Positions 9,139 through 18,456 are shown, counted from the stretch's first letter. The stretch is DNA of 64,000 bases from Gluconobacter albidus (GCF_002723915.1 NZ_BEWL01000010.1:62001-126000); one strand, 5' to 3'. Made by a program: numbers and translations. The notes: a model not told the origin generated them from the sequence alone.

Positions 9139-10545
9139 ATGTCGATACGAAACACCGGGAATGTGCAGGATCATGTGGATGCACTGGCGGACGAGGCCAT
9201 CGCCCTGAGCGATAGCGTGTGGGCTGTTCCGGAGCTCTGTTACGACGAAGTGCAATCCTGCGCGCTGCACCGCAGAATGCTGTTGGCTCACGGTTTTGCC
9301 ATAACACCTGATATTGCGGGAATTTCGACAGCCCTGATGGGAGAAAGCGGGGAGAGCGGCCCGGTCATTGCTTTTCTGGGGGAATATGATGCCCTCCCCG
9401 GCCTTGCAGCGGCAGCGGGTAGCTTTGTGCATACTCCAACCACGCTAAACGGCCATGGATGCGGGCATAACCTGCTCGGAGCTGCGTCTCTTCTCGCGGC
9501 CCTGGCCGTCCGGGACTGGCTTGCGGTCATGCAGCTTCCCGGACGGGTCCGGTATTACGGATGCCCCGCAGAGGAAGGCGGAGCAGGAAAGGGCTTTATG
9601 GTCCGGGGCGGAGCATTTCAGGGCGTAGATGCCGCCATTTCTTGGCACCCCTCTCCGTTCTGCGGGGTGCTGCCGCCGTCCTCTCTGGCAAATGTACGAA
9701 TGGACTTCACATTCACCGGTCGGGCGGCACATGCGGCTGCGGCGCCACATCTTGGGCGGTCAGCTCTGGATGCAGTCGAACTGATGAGCGTCGGGGTCAA
9801 TTATCTGCGTGAGCATATGCTTCCCACCTCCCGCATCCATTATGCCTACATCAATGCGGGGGGCGTGGCTCCCAATGTGGTGCAGGCAGAAACGACGGTT
9901 CGTTATTCGGTACGTGCGGAAGACCTTTCGGAGATGCTGACGCTGGCAGAACGTGTGAAGCAGGTTGCACAGGGAGCAGCCCTGATGAGCGGGACGCAGG
10001 TTCAGGGCGTCATAACCTCAGGGGTTGCAAACCTGCTGCCCTGCCGGCCCCTTGAAGAAGTGATGCAGGCGAGCTTCGAGCAGCTCGGGCCACCTCCATT
10101 CGATGCGGAAGATCGGGCTTTCGCTGAAAAGATACAGGAGACCCTCTCGGCAGAAGACATCGCTTCGGCTCTTCGTCAGATAGGATGGCATACATGCGAT
10201 GCGCCTTTGGCTGACTTTATCCTGCCTGTGGGAAGCCGGTTTTCCCTCGGCTCTACCGATGTCGGGGATGTCAGCTGGACCGTGCCGACAGTTCAGGCTC
10301 TCGGAGCGACCTGCGCCATCGGCACCCCTCTCCATTCATGGCAGATGACGGCACAGGGTACTTCGGATGTGGCGCATAAAGGGATGGTTCATGTTGCAAA
10401 AGCAATGGCCATGACCGCCATTCGCCTTTTCCAGTCTCCCGAACTCCTGAAAGCCGCGCAGGACGATCACACACAACGCCTGCTGCGCACACCGTATATC
10501 TGCCCGATACCCGAGAGCACCTTGCCGCCTCAGGGGAACTGCTGA
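9139..10545 (+). CDS. M20D amidohydrolase, AbgB-like (aminobenzoyl-glutamate utilization family)
   Basis: 468 residues, near the family length of about 480. Seen are AFLGEYDALPGLA, NGHGCGHNLLGAA (the Cys/His metal site of M20D enzymes), YYGCPAEEGGAGK and a C-terminal STDVGDVSWTVPT with HSWQMTAQ, all as in AbgB-type hydrolases that split acyl-glutamate or related amides in the cytoplasm. ATG 9139 has AGGA 8 bases upstream; the frame is open back to 9010. No AbgA or AbgT partner is adjacent. It is divergent from the TonB/ACS/amidase operon and probably part of the same pathway. Confidence 0.83.
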   Translation: MSIRNTGNVQDHVDALADEAIALSDSVWAVPELCYDEVQSCALHRRMLLAHGFAITPDIAGISTALMGESGESGPVIAFLGEYDALPGLAAAAGSFVHTPTTLNGHGCGHNLLGAASLLAALAVRDWLAVMQLPGRVRYYGCPAEEGGAGKGFMVRGGAFQGVDAAISWHPSPFCGVLPPSSLANVRMDFTFTGRAAHAAAAPHLGRSALDAVELMSVGVNYLREHMLPTSRIHYAYINAGGVAPNVVQAETTVRYSVRAEDLSEMLTLAERVKQVAQGAALMSGTQVQGVITSGVANLLPCRPLEEVMQASFEQLGPPPFDAEDRAFAEKIQETLSAEDIASALRQIGWHTCDAPLADFILPVGSRFSLGSTDVGDVSWTVPTVQALGATCAIGTPLHSWQMTAQGTSDVAHKGMVHVAKAMAMTAIRLFQSPELLKAAQDDHTQRLLRTPYICPIPESTLPPQGNC

Positions 10546-10630
10546 AACGTCTGTTCTGAATTTTCGGTGATTGCCATATCATGATGTCTGGAGACATCGC
10601 CTCCGCATCAGAAACGAGAGACAGCGCATC

Positions 10631-11500
10631 TTGGATACACGCTTTCTGGAAAGCTTCATCGCCATCGTGGAACGGGGTTCCATTGCCGATGCAGCGCGTC
10701 AGCTCTCCCTCACGCCTGCGGCTGTTTCCCAACGCATCAAGGCTCTTGAAGACCAGATCCGGCAGCCATTGCTGATCCGTGCCGGCAGGACCGTAACACC
10801 CACTGCTGCCGGGCTGGCGATCATCGAGAAAAGCCGACAGCTCATCAGGGGCGTCGAAGAGCTGAGATCACTGGCTTTTCAGGAGGAATTTGCCGGTGAA
10901 CTGAAAATCGGCGCCATTTCCACGGCACTGACCGGCATGCTTCCCTTCATGCTGAAAGATTTCTTCGCCGAATACCCACAGATCGACCTGCACGTCACTC
11001 CCGGACAGTCCATCAAGCTGTATCATGAGGTTCTGGAAGGACAACTGGACTGCGCGATCATCGTGGAGCCCCCTTTCGCCATTCCCAAGACCTGCGGCTG
11101 GAAAAGGCTCCTGTCAGAGCCGCTGATCGTTCTGGTTCCCGAAAGCTGCACCCAGACAGACCCGCTGCAGATCCTCAAGGACAATGTCTTCCTTCGCTAC
11201 GACCGCAATCAGTGGGGCGGCCGTGTCGCGGATACGTTCCTCAAGGACAACAGGATTTTTCCCAAAGAACAGCTTGAACTGGACTCTCTTGAAGCCATTG
11301 CCCTGATGGTCAGTCAGGGCATTGGCATTTCCCTGCTTCCGGACTGGCTGCCGCCATGGCCGGAAGGACTGGCAGTGCGAAAAATCCCCGTCTCCACCAC
11401 GCCCCCTCAACGTCATATCGGCCTGCACTGGCTGCATTCGTCTCCGCACACCCATCTCATCAAGACCCTGGAGCCATTTCTCGCCACCCAGAGGGCCTGA
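10631..11500 (+). CDS. LysR-family transcriptional regulator (first of tandem pair)
   Basis: 289 residues. The N-terminal helix-turn-helix runs through DTRFLESFIAIVERGSIADAARQLSLTPAAVSQRIKALE, followed by a substrate-binding domain. The TTG at 10631 aligns exactly with the MDTRFLES start of the next gene, so I prefer it over the upstream TTG at 10571. It follows the AbgB-like gene by 85 bases. Its effector domain closely resembles that of the next gene (RYDRNQWGGR and EPLIVLVP identical). Likely controls the locus. Confidence 0.85.
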   Translation: MDTRFLESFIAIVERGSIADAARQLSLTPAAVSQRIKALEDQIRQPLLIRAGRTVTPTAAGLAIIEKSRQLIRGVEELRSLAFQEEFAGELKIGAISTALTGMLPFMLKDFFAEYPQIDLHVTPGQSIKLYHEVLEGQLDCAIIVEPPFAIPKTCGWKRLLSEPLIVLVPESCTQTDPLQILKDNVFLRYDRNQWGGRVADTFLKDNRIFPKEQLELDSLEAIALMVSQGIGISLLPDWLPPWPEGLAVRKIPVSTTPPQRHIGLHWLHSSPHTHLIKTLEPFLATQRA

Positions 11501-11535
11501 AAGCTTCCATTCCACCATTTTCGGAAAAACCATTC

Positions 11536-12417
11536 ATGGACACACGTTTCCTTGAGAGCCTGCTCATCGTGATCGAACAGGGCTCCATTGCCGCTGCCGC
11601 CCGTCAGCAGCATCTGACCCCCGCAACCGTGGCGCAGCGCCTCCGGACACTGGAAGAGGAAATCGGCTGTTCTCTGGTACAACGGGACGGCCGGAATGTC
11701 CGTCCCACCGAACACGGGCTCGCCATTCTCGAACAGAGTCGCCGGATCATCACGTCTGTCCGTGAACTTTGCACCATCGCCACAAGCGACACACCGGTTG
11801 GAAAACTGAGGCTGGGAGCGATTTCGAGCGCGGCAAATGGCCTGCTTCCCCCCTATCTGAAACGTTTTTTCGAATGTTTCCCTGAAATCGAACTTCACAT
11901 CATGCCCGGCTCCTCCTCAGCGCTCTACAACGCCGTTCTCGATGGAACGCTGGATGCCGCGTTTATCGTCGAACCGCCGTTCGACATTCCTGCCAGCCAT
12001 GTGTGGGAAACCCTGCGCTCCGAGCCTCTCATCGTTCTTGTTCCCGGACATGTTACACAAACCGATCCTCACGAAATTCTGCGGACCTACCCCTTCATCC
12101 GCTACGATCGCAATCAGTGGGGCGGGCGTTTGGCAGATGACTATCTGAGACGCACCGGTATCTGGCCGCACGAACGCCTGGAACTGGATGCACTTGATGC
12201 GATTACGACGCTTGTCAATCAGGGAACCGGCGTCTCACTGATCCCGGACTGGGCTCTTCCCTGGCCGGAAGGGTTCCATCTGAAAAAGGTCTTCCTGCCT
12301 GACCCCGCCCCTTGCAGAAAACTCGGATTTTTTTCCCAGAGAAATGCTCCTGGAAGACGTCTTATCAACCGCCTTCTTGGCGTTCTCCAGTCTCCGCTTG
12401 AACGCGCCGCTACATAA
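11536..12417 (+). CDS. LysR-family transcriptional regulator (second of tandem pair)
   Basis: 293 residues, starting MDTRFLESLLIVIEQGSIAAAARQQHLTPATVAQRL, the LysR helix-turn-helix, with the usual effector domain behind. It lies 35 bases after the first LysR gene and resembles it over the whole length, so the two arose by tandem duplication. ATG 11536 is the natural start; the open frame upstream to 11356 overlaps the first regulator and is discarded. It converges with metI, with stops 10 bases apart. Confidence 0.85.
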   Translation: MDTRFLESLLIVIEQGSIAAAARQQHLTPATVAQRLRTLEEEIGCSLVQRDGRNVRPTEHGLAILEQSRRIITSVRELCTIATSDTPVGKLRLGAISSAANGLLPPYLKRFFECFPEIELHIMPGSSSALYNAVLDGTLDAAFIVEPPFDIPASHVWETLRSEPLIVLVPGHVTQTDPHEILRTYPFIRYDRNQWGGRLADDYLRRTGIWPHERLELDALDAITTLVNQGTGVSLIPDWALPWPEGFHLKKVFLPDPAPCRKLGFFSQRNAPGRRLINRLLGVLQSPLERAAT

Positions 12418-12427
12418 TCGAGGGGGA

Positions 12428-13087
12428 CTATATAAAATTTTTTCTCAATCGGGCCGAAATCCAGTTCCCGCCGAGCTGAACAAGAATTGTCAGCACAACA
12501 AGAATACTCACCACCCACAACATCATGGCAGTATTAAATCTTTGATATCCATAGCGGATGGCAAGATCTCCCAAGCCGCCTGCACCGACAACACCCGCCA
12601 TGGCAGATGCACCGATCAGAGTTACCAGCGTGACTGTCAGTCCGGACACAAGCCCTGGCAAAGCCTCCGGAACAAGAACCGAGCGCACGACTTTTGCCCG
12701 GGTTGCGCCCATGGCACGAACCGCGTCAATCAGCTCCGGAGACACCTCTTTCAGCGAAACTTCCGCAATCCGCGCAAAATATGGGATCGCGGTGATGGAA
12801 AGAGGAACGATGGCCGCAGCAGTGCCCAGAGCCGTCCCCATTACGAAACGCGTAAAAGGGATCAGGACGACAAGAAGAATAATGAACGGTACCGCCCTTG
12901 TCAGATCAACAGCAATCCCAAGCATCCGACCGATGGGACGAACTGGCCAGAGCCCCCCAGGCCTCGTGACGGTGAGGAGAATAGCGAGAGGCAATCCGAA
13001 AAAGACGGCAATTGCTGCTGACGCAAAAACCATTTCGAGCGTCGCCAGTGTAGCCTTGAAAAACAGATCAAAAACCTGACGATGCAT
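12428..13087 (-). CDS. metI: MetI-like ABC transporter permease
   Basis: 219 residues with five or six membrane segments and the permease EAA loop near VRAMGATRAKVVRSVLVPEALPGL, the form typical of MetI. Together with MetN and a MetQ-type binding protein it forms an importer for methionine or related sulfur compounds in the inner membrane. ATG 13087 is chosen; it overlaps the metN end by 20 bases, indicating translational coupling. A longer frame to 13114 exists. Confidence 0.85.
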   Translation of the reverse strand: MHRQVFDLFFKATLATLEMVFASAAIAVFFGLPLAILLTVTRPGGLWPVRPIGRMLGIAVDLTRAVPFIILLVVLIPFTRFVMGTALGTAAAIVPLSITAIPYFARIAEVSLKEVSPELIDAVRAMGATRAKVVRSVLVPEALPGLVSGLTVTLVTLIGASAMAGVVGAGGLGDLAIRYGYQRFNTAMMLWVVSILVVLTILVQLGGNWISARLRKNFI

Positions 13088-13883
13088 ATCCCGCGACCTC
13101 CATATCCTCTGCATTATTCGATAAACGGCTGATGAAGGACTGCGTTAAAGAATGTTCCGCTTCGCCCCTGCTCAGAGCCTCTCCTGAAATATCTTCAACG
13201 ATACGCCCCTGATCAAGCACAAGAACCCGATGAGCCAGCCGGCGGATAACATCCATTTCATGCGTAATAAGAACAATCGTGACGCCAAGCTCTGTGTTTA
13301 TCGTTTCAAGAAGCGTGAGAATTGAAGTCGTCGCTTCAGGGTCCAGCGCTGACGTCGCTTCGTCACACAACAAAATAGCGGGATGACCTGCCAGTGCTCT
13401 TGCTATCCCAACTCTCTGCTTCTGCCCTCCGGAAAGCTGCGAGGGGTACTTTGCCTCGTGCCCTTCCAGGCCGACCAGATGGATCAGTTGCTGAATGCGA
13501 TGGAGACGCTCTTTTCTGGGAACGCCCAAAATCTCCAGAGCAAGGGAAATATTTCCGCTTACCGTTCGGGACTGAAGAAGATTGAAGCCCTGAAAAACAA
13601 GCCCGATCCGTTGTCGAAGAACAAGGAGTTCCCGCTCCTTCAGAGTGCTGAGGTTGCGACCTTCAACGAGAACACGACCTGAATCCACACTGTCTGCGCC
13701 ATTGAGACACCGAAGCAGCGTGGTTTTCCCGGCACCCGAGCGCCCAATGAGCCCGACAATTTCGCCACGACGAACAGAAAAGCTGATATTTTCCAGCGCA
13801 TAGCGGCCATCAAAAGCCTTTGACAGCCCTTCAATCTTCAACGTCTCATTTGTTTCAGCCGGACTGGTATTCTGCATGATCAT
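13068..13883 (-). CDS. metN: MetN-like ABC transporter ATP-binding protein, lacking the NIL domain
   Basis: About 271 residues. Walker A GRSGAGKTT, Q-loop VFQGFN, signature LSGGQKQRVGIARAL, Walker B LLCDEATSALDP and the switch His in ITHEMD are all present. The lack of the roughly 90-residue C-terminal NIL (methionine-sensing) domain of E. coli MetN (about 343 aa) is the notable point: substrate trans-inhibition should be absent. Start ATG 13883 or 13877; the gene follows the TonB receptor stop by 5-11 bases, so the three are one operon. Confidence 0.87.
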   Translation of the reverse strand: MIMQNTSPAETNETLKIEGLSKAFDGRYALENISFSVRRGEIVGLIGRSGAGKTTLLRCLNGADSVDSGRVLVEGRNLSTLKERELLVLRQRIGLVFQGFNLLQSRTVSGNISLALEILGVPRKERLHRIQQLIHLVGLEGHEAKYPSQLSGGQKQRVGIARALAGHPAILLCDEATSALDPEATTSILTLLETINTELGVTIVLITHEMDVIRRLAHRVLVLDQGRIVEDISGEALSRGEAEHSLTQSFISRLSNNAEDMEVAGYASSGF

Positions 13884-13888
13884 AATAT

Positions 13889-16345
13889 TCAAAGAGCCAG
13901 ATCAGCGCGAAGATAATAAAAACCACCTTCTTCGGAGAGCTGTTGACTGAGCGTATCGTAGAGATTGTTGTTATAATCGGCCGTGAAGGAAGGTACGCGA
14001 CTGGGATGGGCGTTCCCAACGTTATTACCGCCCAGCGCCAGATGAAGTTGGGGAAGAACCTGATAGCCGACTTCAAGATTAGTCACAAAACGCGGACGAT
14101 TGATCTGATGGTAAAAATCCGTTGTCGAAAAAGCATGGCTTCCCGAGACGAATGTCAGGTTGGACGTCGTATGACCGTAACGGATTTCATGAACAGCTAC
14201 CGTCCATTTTCCCTGACGCCAGATCCCTCCGAAAATCAGCTTGTTGGACGGGTTCTCCGTTGACATCAAACTGATCTGCTGGGCATTCAGAACAGGGGCC
14301 CCTTCCCCTGTCCGTGCAATATTTTTCACATTGGTATGGTTGAAATTGACGGCGGCGTCCCAGTCTACTTTCCCATAGCGCCCAAAATCTGAAGAATAAC
14401 GGGCCGTGATATCGAGGCCGGTTGTCCGGGTACTGGCACCATTCGTAAAGTAGTTTGTACTGACAGCAGATTCATCGCCCGAGAAACCGGATGTATCCAC
14501 GCCTGCTGCTGCATAAGCTTCTACAGCACGGGCCCCTGAAGCATAACCGCCGTCAACAATCCGGTGCTTGATATAGATTGTATACCCATCAACATTGATA
14601 TGAAGCCGCGGCAACGGATTCAGGATCATGCCTGCACTGAAGTTGGTAGACGTCTCTGGTCTGAGGCCGGGTGAGCCCAGAGCGCGCGCGGCGGGCGAGT
14701 TGGCCGCAATCTGCCCGGTTGCGTAGTTCGGACTGGAGATGAAGGCCGCAAAATTCTGTTCCGCAAGGGTCGGCGCACGAAAGCCGGTGCTGGCGGTGCC
14801 ACGAAATCCAATGAAGCGGTTGATATCATATCGCGTGGAGATCTTGCCTGTTCGGGCATTTCCGACGTCGTCATAATGCTCAAACCTTCCCGCAAGATCT
14901 ACCCGCCAGCGCTTGACGATCTGTGTCGAGAAATCGACATAGGCTGCTGCAACGTGTCTGGCTGCGTTAACAGCATCCTGAGGCGTTTCACCTTGGTATC
15001 CCTGTGCACCACTCAGGTAATATGACAACGGTTCTCCCGAACCAATGGAATAGGTATCACGGCGATATTCGCCACCAAACGCGATATTCAACGGACTGTA
15101 AAGAAACGGAAGATCTACGCCCCGTCGAATATCAAGATTGTTCGTCCACTGCTGGTTGGAATAATTCCCGAGATAAAACCGTGAAGGAGAATAGCCAGTT
15201 TCCTTATAGGCGTCCGCGTTGGCGGAGTTGTAGTCCCCCAGCGTGTCATGGTCTCCACCAATCGTGGAGCTCAGATCCCAGTCAAAGCCGTAAAGCCGTT
15301 TTCCCCGGAACCCGAGAGTAAAGCCATAATCATTCTCAGGCATCGTCTCAACAGGTTCGAAGCCGTTCGGATACATCCCGGATAGCCCGTCCGCCGCTGT
15401 CGTGCTTGGAGCCCGTAAAAATGCCCAACGTTCGGCATCACGGTGCGTGAATGTCCCAAAACCGTAAAGCTCTATCGCATCCGTTAAATGATAGCCAAAA
15501 TTCGTCTCGATGGACTCACGCGTAACCTGAGGCTGGCCCGTGGCCAGATCATTGTTTCTGCCGGTCCGGGGGTCAATACCGGTTCTCTGTGTGCGGTCCT
15601 GATGTTTGAATTCGGCACTGAGGTTCAGAAACCCACGATGACCCAGCTTGAATCCTGCGTTCAGGTTCTCACCGGTCGTGAAGCCATCTCCCGCAGCGTA
15701 ACCACCATTTACAGCCTGAAGATGAAGTCCGTGATTGTTGGATTTCAGAATGACGTTGATTACGCCTGCAATCGCATCCGATCCGTACTGCGCAGCCGCT
15801 CCATCCTGCAGGATCTCGATATGATCGACCGCAGAAATCGGTATCATATCCAGATCAACTGGAGTGGTTCCCTGCTGCGATGAAGCATCCACCGCAATTG
15901 CGGCCGTCGTATGCCGTCTTTTGCCATTCACCAGCACCAGGGTCTGATCGGCATTCAATCCCCGCAGGCTCAGCGCATCTATGACCGATCCCTGATCCGA
16001 CCCGTTAACCTCACGGCTGATGGAAGGAGAAAGCTGGACCAACGCCTCCCGGATGTCGGTCATTCCTGTTGAACGAAGCTGGTTGCCCCCGATGATGGTG
16101 ATGGGACTGATGCTTCGTGCTGCCGTCTGGGATGGATCACGCGTTCCGGTCACAATGACCTGTTCCGGTTCGTCAGCTACAGACTGTTCCGCCCTGACGA
16201 CAGGCACGGATTTTTTGGCAACAGTCTTGTTCCCGGAGGGATTTTTCTCGCCAGAGCTATCCTGACCCGATGTGGTCTCGGCCGCGACGGCCGTAGAAAA
16301 CGAAAGGCCAACAAGAAGTGGCGCCAGGATATAACCACTACGCAT
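13889..16345 (-). CDS. TonB-dependent outer-membrane receptor linked to metNI
   Basis: 818 residues. A signal peptide (MRSGYILAPLLVGLSFSTAVAA) is followed by a TonB-box-like EQVIVTGTRDPSQ, a classic plug domain (ALSLRGLNADQTLVLVNGKRRH, VDHIEILQDGAAAQYGSDAIAGVINVI) and a 22-strand-type barrel ending YLRADLAL. It is first in an operon with metN and metI, tying outer-membrane uptake to an ABC importer of the methionine type. ATG 16345 has a GAAAGAA-like ribosome site. The ligand is unknown; a sulfur compound is inferred from the neighbours. Confidence 0.88.
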   Translation of the reverse strand: MRSGYILAPLLVGLSFSTAVAAETTSGQDSSGEKNPSGNKTVAKKSVPVVRAEQSVADEPEQVIVTGTRDPSQTAARSISPITIIGGNQLRSTGMTDIREALVQLSPSISREVNGSDQGSVIDALSLRGLNADQTLVLVNGKRRHTTAAIAVDASSQQGTTPVDLDMIPISAVDHIEILQDGAAAQYGSDAIAGVINVILKSNNHGLHLQAVNGGYAAGDGFTTGENLNAGFKLGHRGFLNLSAEFKHQDRTQRTGIDPRTGRNNDLATGQPQVTRESIETNFGYHLTDAIELYGFGTFTHRDAERWAFLRAPSTTAADGLSGMYPNGFEPVETMPENDYGFTLGFRGKRLYGFDWDLSSTIGGDHDTLGDYNSANADAYKETGYSPSRFYLGNYSNQQWTNNLDIRRGVDLPFLYSPLNIAFGGEYRRDTYSIGSGEPLSYYLSGAQGYQGETPQDAVNAARHVAAAYVDFSTQIVKRWRVDLAGRFEHYDDVGNARTGKISTRYDINRFIGFRGTASTGFRAPTLAEQNFAAFISSPNYATGQIAANSPAARALGSPGLRPETSTNFSAGMILNPLPRLHINVDGYTIYIKHRIVDGGYASGARAVEAYAAAGVDTSGFSGDESAVSTNYFTNGASTRTTGLDITARYSSDFGRYGKVDWDAAVNFNHTNVKNIARTGEGAPVLNAQQISLMSTENPSNKLIFGGIWRQGKWTVAVHEIRYGHTTSNLTFVSGSHAFSTTDFYHQINRPRFVTNLEVGYQVLPQLHLALGGNNVGNAHPSRVPSFTADYNNNLYDTLSQQLSEEGGFYYLRADLAL

Positions 16346-16533
16346 AAAAGTTCTTTCAAGGATATTTTTCTTTTATTGATTGTTTCATAGTGTTTTTCGA
16401 GTCAAGCAACATATTGATGTGGATTTAATATATATCGCGTTTTATGGAGGGGTATATGAAGACAAATGCTTCTGCCTCCTGCTTGTAAGCGGGGCTCAGA
16501 GGCAAAAATTCAGAGCCGAAAGCGGTTACGTGT
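16346..16533. promoter_or_regulatory. Divergent promoter region with structured leader
   Basis: This 188-base gap lies between the TonB receptor (minus) and the 2OG oxygenase (plus). The left part is AT-rich and likely holds promoters. Near the oxygenase two mutually exclusive stems can form: TGCCTC (16473-16478) with GAGGCA (16499-16504), or GGCTC (16493-16497) with GAGCC (16513-16517). That could be a regulatory leader, but it matches no riboswitch I know. Confidence 0.4.
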
Positions 16534-17577
16534 ATGACGCAGAACACTCTTTCTCTACCGACGATCGACCTGTCCCTGTGGCAGGACCGGCAAGCTCCTG
16601 ACGACACTTTCCTTGCCTCTCTGCGGAATGCTGCCCATGAATATGGCTTCTTCTACCTGAAAGGGCATGGAGTTTCGGCTGACCTGAATGCCGATCTCAT
16701 GGTGCAGGCGAACAGGTTCTTCTCTCTGCCTATGGAGCAGAAAGAACAGATTTCCATGGTTAATTCCCCGCATTTCAGAGGGTATAATCATGCAGGCCGG
16801 GAAATCACACGTGGCAAAGCGGACTGGCGCGAGCAACTCGATATCGGGCCCGAAAGAGCCATCGTCACAGATCTGAAGGGCAAGCCGGCTTATCTCCGCC
16901 TTCAGGGTCCAAACCAGTGGCCAAAGACACTTCCACAATTCAGAGCGGCCGTTCTGTCATGGCAGGATCAGGTTCTGGAGGTCTTACGACGCCTGCTTGA
17001 GGCGCTTGCCCTGTCTCTGGGTCAAGCGGCGAACGCCTTTCACTCCGTCGTCAGCAATACGCCTTATCAGCTTTTGAAGCTTATTCATTACCCTGGCCAT
17101 CTTGGCGATGGAGAAAGACAGGGCGTGGGCGCCCACAAAGACAGCGACCTGCTCTCCCTGATCCTTCAGGACAATGAAGGCGGCCTGGAGGTAGAGCTGG
17201 CGAGCGGTGAATGGCTTCAGGCGCCACCCCAGCCGGGAACGTTCATCGTCAACATCGGCGAATTGCTGGAAGTTGCCACGAGCGGATATTTCAAGGCAGC
17301 AATCCATCGTGTCGTCAGCCCGCACTCAGGGCGAGACAGGCTTTCTGCGGCCTTCTTCCTCGGGGCCCAACTCGATGCCACGATGCCGATCCTCCCCCTG
17401 CCGGACGCCTTGGTCAATTTCAGCACCGGTATTACCCAGGATCCCGAAAACCCTCTTTTCTCTCAGATCGGACAGAACACGCTCAAAGGGCGGCTGCGCT
17501 CTCATCCCGATGTCGCGGCACGGCATCATAGCGATCTTTTGTCTGCTGCTTCATCGAAAGCCCTGCATCATGCATAA
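16534..17577 (+). CDS. 2-oxoglutarate/Fe(II)-dependent oxygenase, isopenicillin-N-synthase-like
   Basis: 347 residues of the IPNS/2OG-Fe(II) family. An N-terminal DIOX_N domain (PTIDLSLW, EYGFFYLKGHGV) is followed by the jelly-roll core. The iron ligands are H and D in GAHKDSDLLSL and the distal H in AAIHRVV; the 2-oxoglutarate Arg is in RDRLSAAF. It overlaps the MetQ-like gene by 8 bases and is divergent from TonB receptor-metNI. I infer that it oxidises the imported compound, perhaps to release sulfur, or modifies a downstream product. Confidence 0.85.
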   Translation: MTQNTLSLPTIDLSLWQDRQAPDDTFLASLRNAAHEYGFFYLKGHGVSADLNADLMVQANRFFSLPMEQKEQISMVNSPHFRGYNHAGREITRGKADWREQLDIGPERAIVTDLKGKPAYLRLQGPNQWPKTLPQFRAAVLSWQDQVLEVLRRLLEALALSLGQAANAFHSVVSNTPYQLLKLIHYPGHLGDGERQGVGAHKDSDLLSLILQDNEGGLEVELASGEWLQAPPQPGTFIVNIGELLEVATSGYFKAAIHRVVSPHSGRDRLSAAFFLGAQLDATMPILPLPDALVNFSTGITQDPENPLFSQIGQNTLKGRLRSHPDVAARHHSDLLSAASSKALHHA

Positions 17578-18412
17578 TCGCCTGAAAACGCAACCGCAGT
17601 CCGCCTCGGAGGGTCTTCTGGGCCGCCGTCGACTGCTCACACTGGTTGCCGCCACGTCCCTGATGGGAGCATCCGCGAAAGCTCAACCGAAGCCTGTTCG
17701 GGTCGGGATCCTGTCCGGAGAAGACGAGGATATCTGGCGCATTGTGCAGGAAAACACCCGCGCAACAGGATTGACCATTGAAATCGTTACCTTTTCTGAA
17801 GGCAATCCAATCAACGCGGCCCTTGCAGCAGGAGATCTGGAAGCCAATGCATTTCAGCACGGCCCCTATCTGCAGGCCCAGAATACTGCGCTTGGATCCC
17901 ATATCGTGCCGGTTGGAAATACCTATTTCGCACCGATTGGCTTTTATTCGAAAAAATGGAAGACACTTTCCACAATTCCAGATGGCGCTACGATCGGCGT
18001 TCCCGCTGATCCGACGAACGAAGGCCGTGCGCTCAAGCTTCTGCAATCTCTCGGACTGCTGAAGATCTCATCTGAAGCAGGCGAAATGCCAACAGCGCTC
18101 GATATTTCCGAAAACCCGAAAAATCTGACGATCAGGGAACTGGATGACCCTGTACTGGCACGTTCCCTGCCGGATCTGGATGCTGGAGTAGTGATTACGG
18201 AATGGGCCTACAAAGCCGGAATTGATCTCAAATCGGAACGTCTTGCGCGTGAGAGCATGGACAATAATCCATACATCAATTTCATCGCCGTAAACGAACC
18301 CGATGCACATGCCGCCTGGGTTCAGCCGTTGGTAAGCGCCTTTCAGAAACCCAATATCCGCGCCAAGCTGCTTGAAGCCTATCACGGAGCCATCATTCCC
18401 TCCTGGACGTAA
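17570..18412 (+). CDS. metQ: MetQ/NlpA-family substrate-binding protein
   Basis: 280 residues. The N terminus carries RRR followed by a hydrophobic stretch ending ASAKAQ, a signal peptide with no lipobox Cys, so the protein should be free in the periplasm rather than a lipoprotein like E. coli MetQ. The NlpA core is clear: EANAFQHGPYLQAQN, GFYSKKWK, IGVPADPTNEGRALKLLQ, ENPKNLTIRELD and a C-terminal NNPYINFIAV. ATG 17570 overlaps the oxygenase end. It is the third part of the MetNIQ importer, encoded on the other strand from metNI. Confidence 0.88.
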   Translation: MHNRLKTQPQSASEGLLGRRRLLTLVAATSLMGASAKAQPKPVRVGILSGEDEDIWRIVQENTRATGLTIEIVTFSEGNPINAALAAGDLEANAFQHGPYLQAQNTALGSHIVPVGNTYFAPIGFYSKKWKTLSTIPDGATIGVPADPTNEGRALKLLQSLGLLKISSEAGEMPTALDISENPKNLTIRELDDPVLARSLPDLDAGVVITEWAYKAGIDLKSERLARESMDNNPYINFIAVNEPDAHAAWVQPLVSAFQKPNIRAKLLEAYHGAIIPSWT

Positions 18413-18456
18413 TGTCCATCCAGCCTGCTTCCACGATCGAGTAAGGACATCACACC

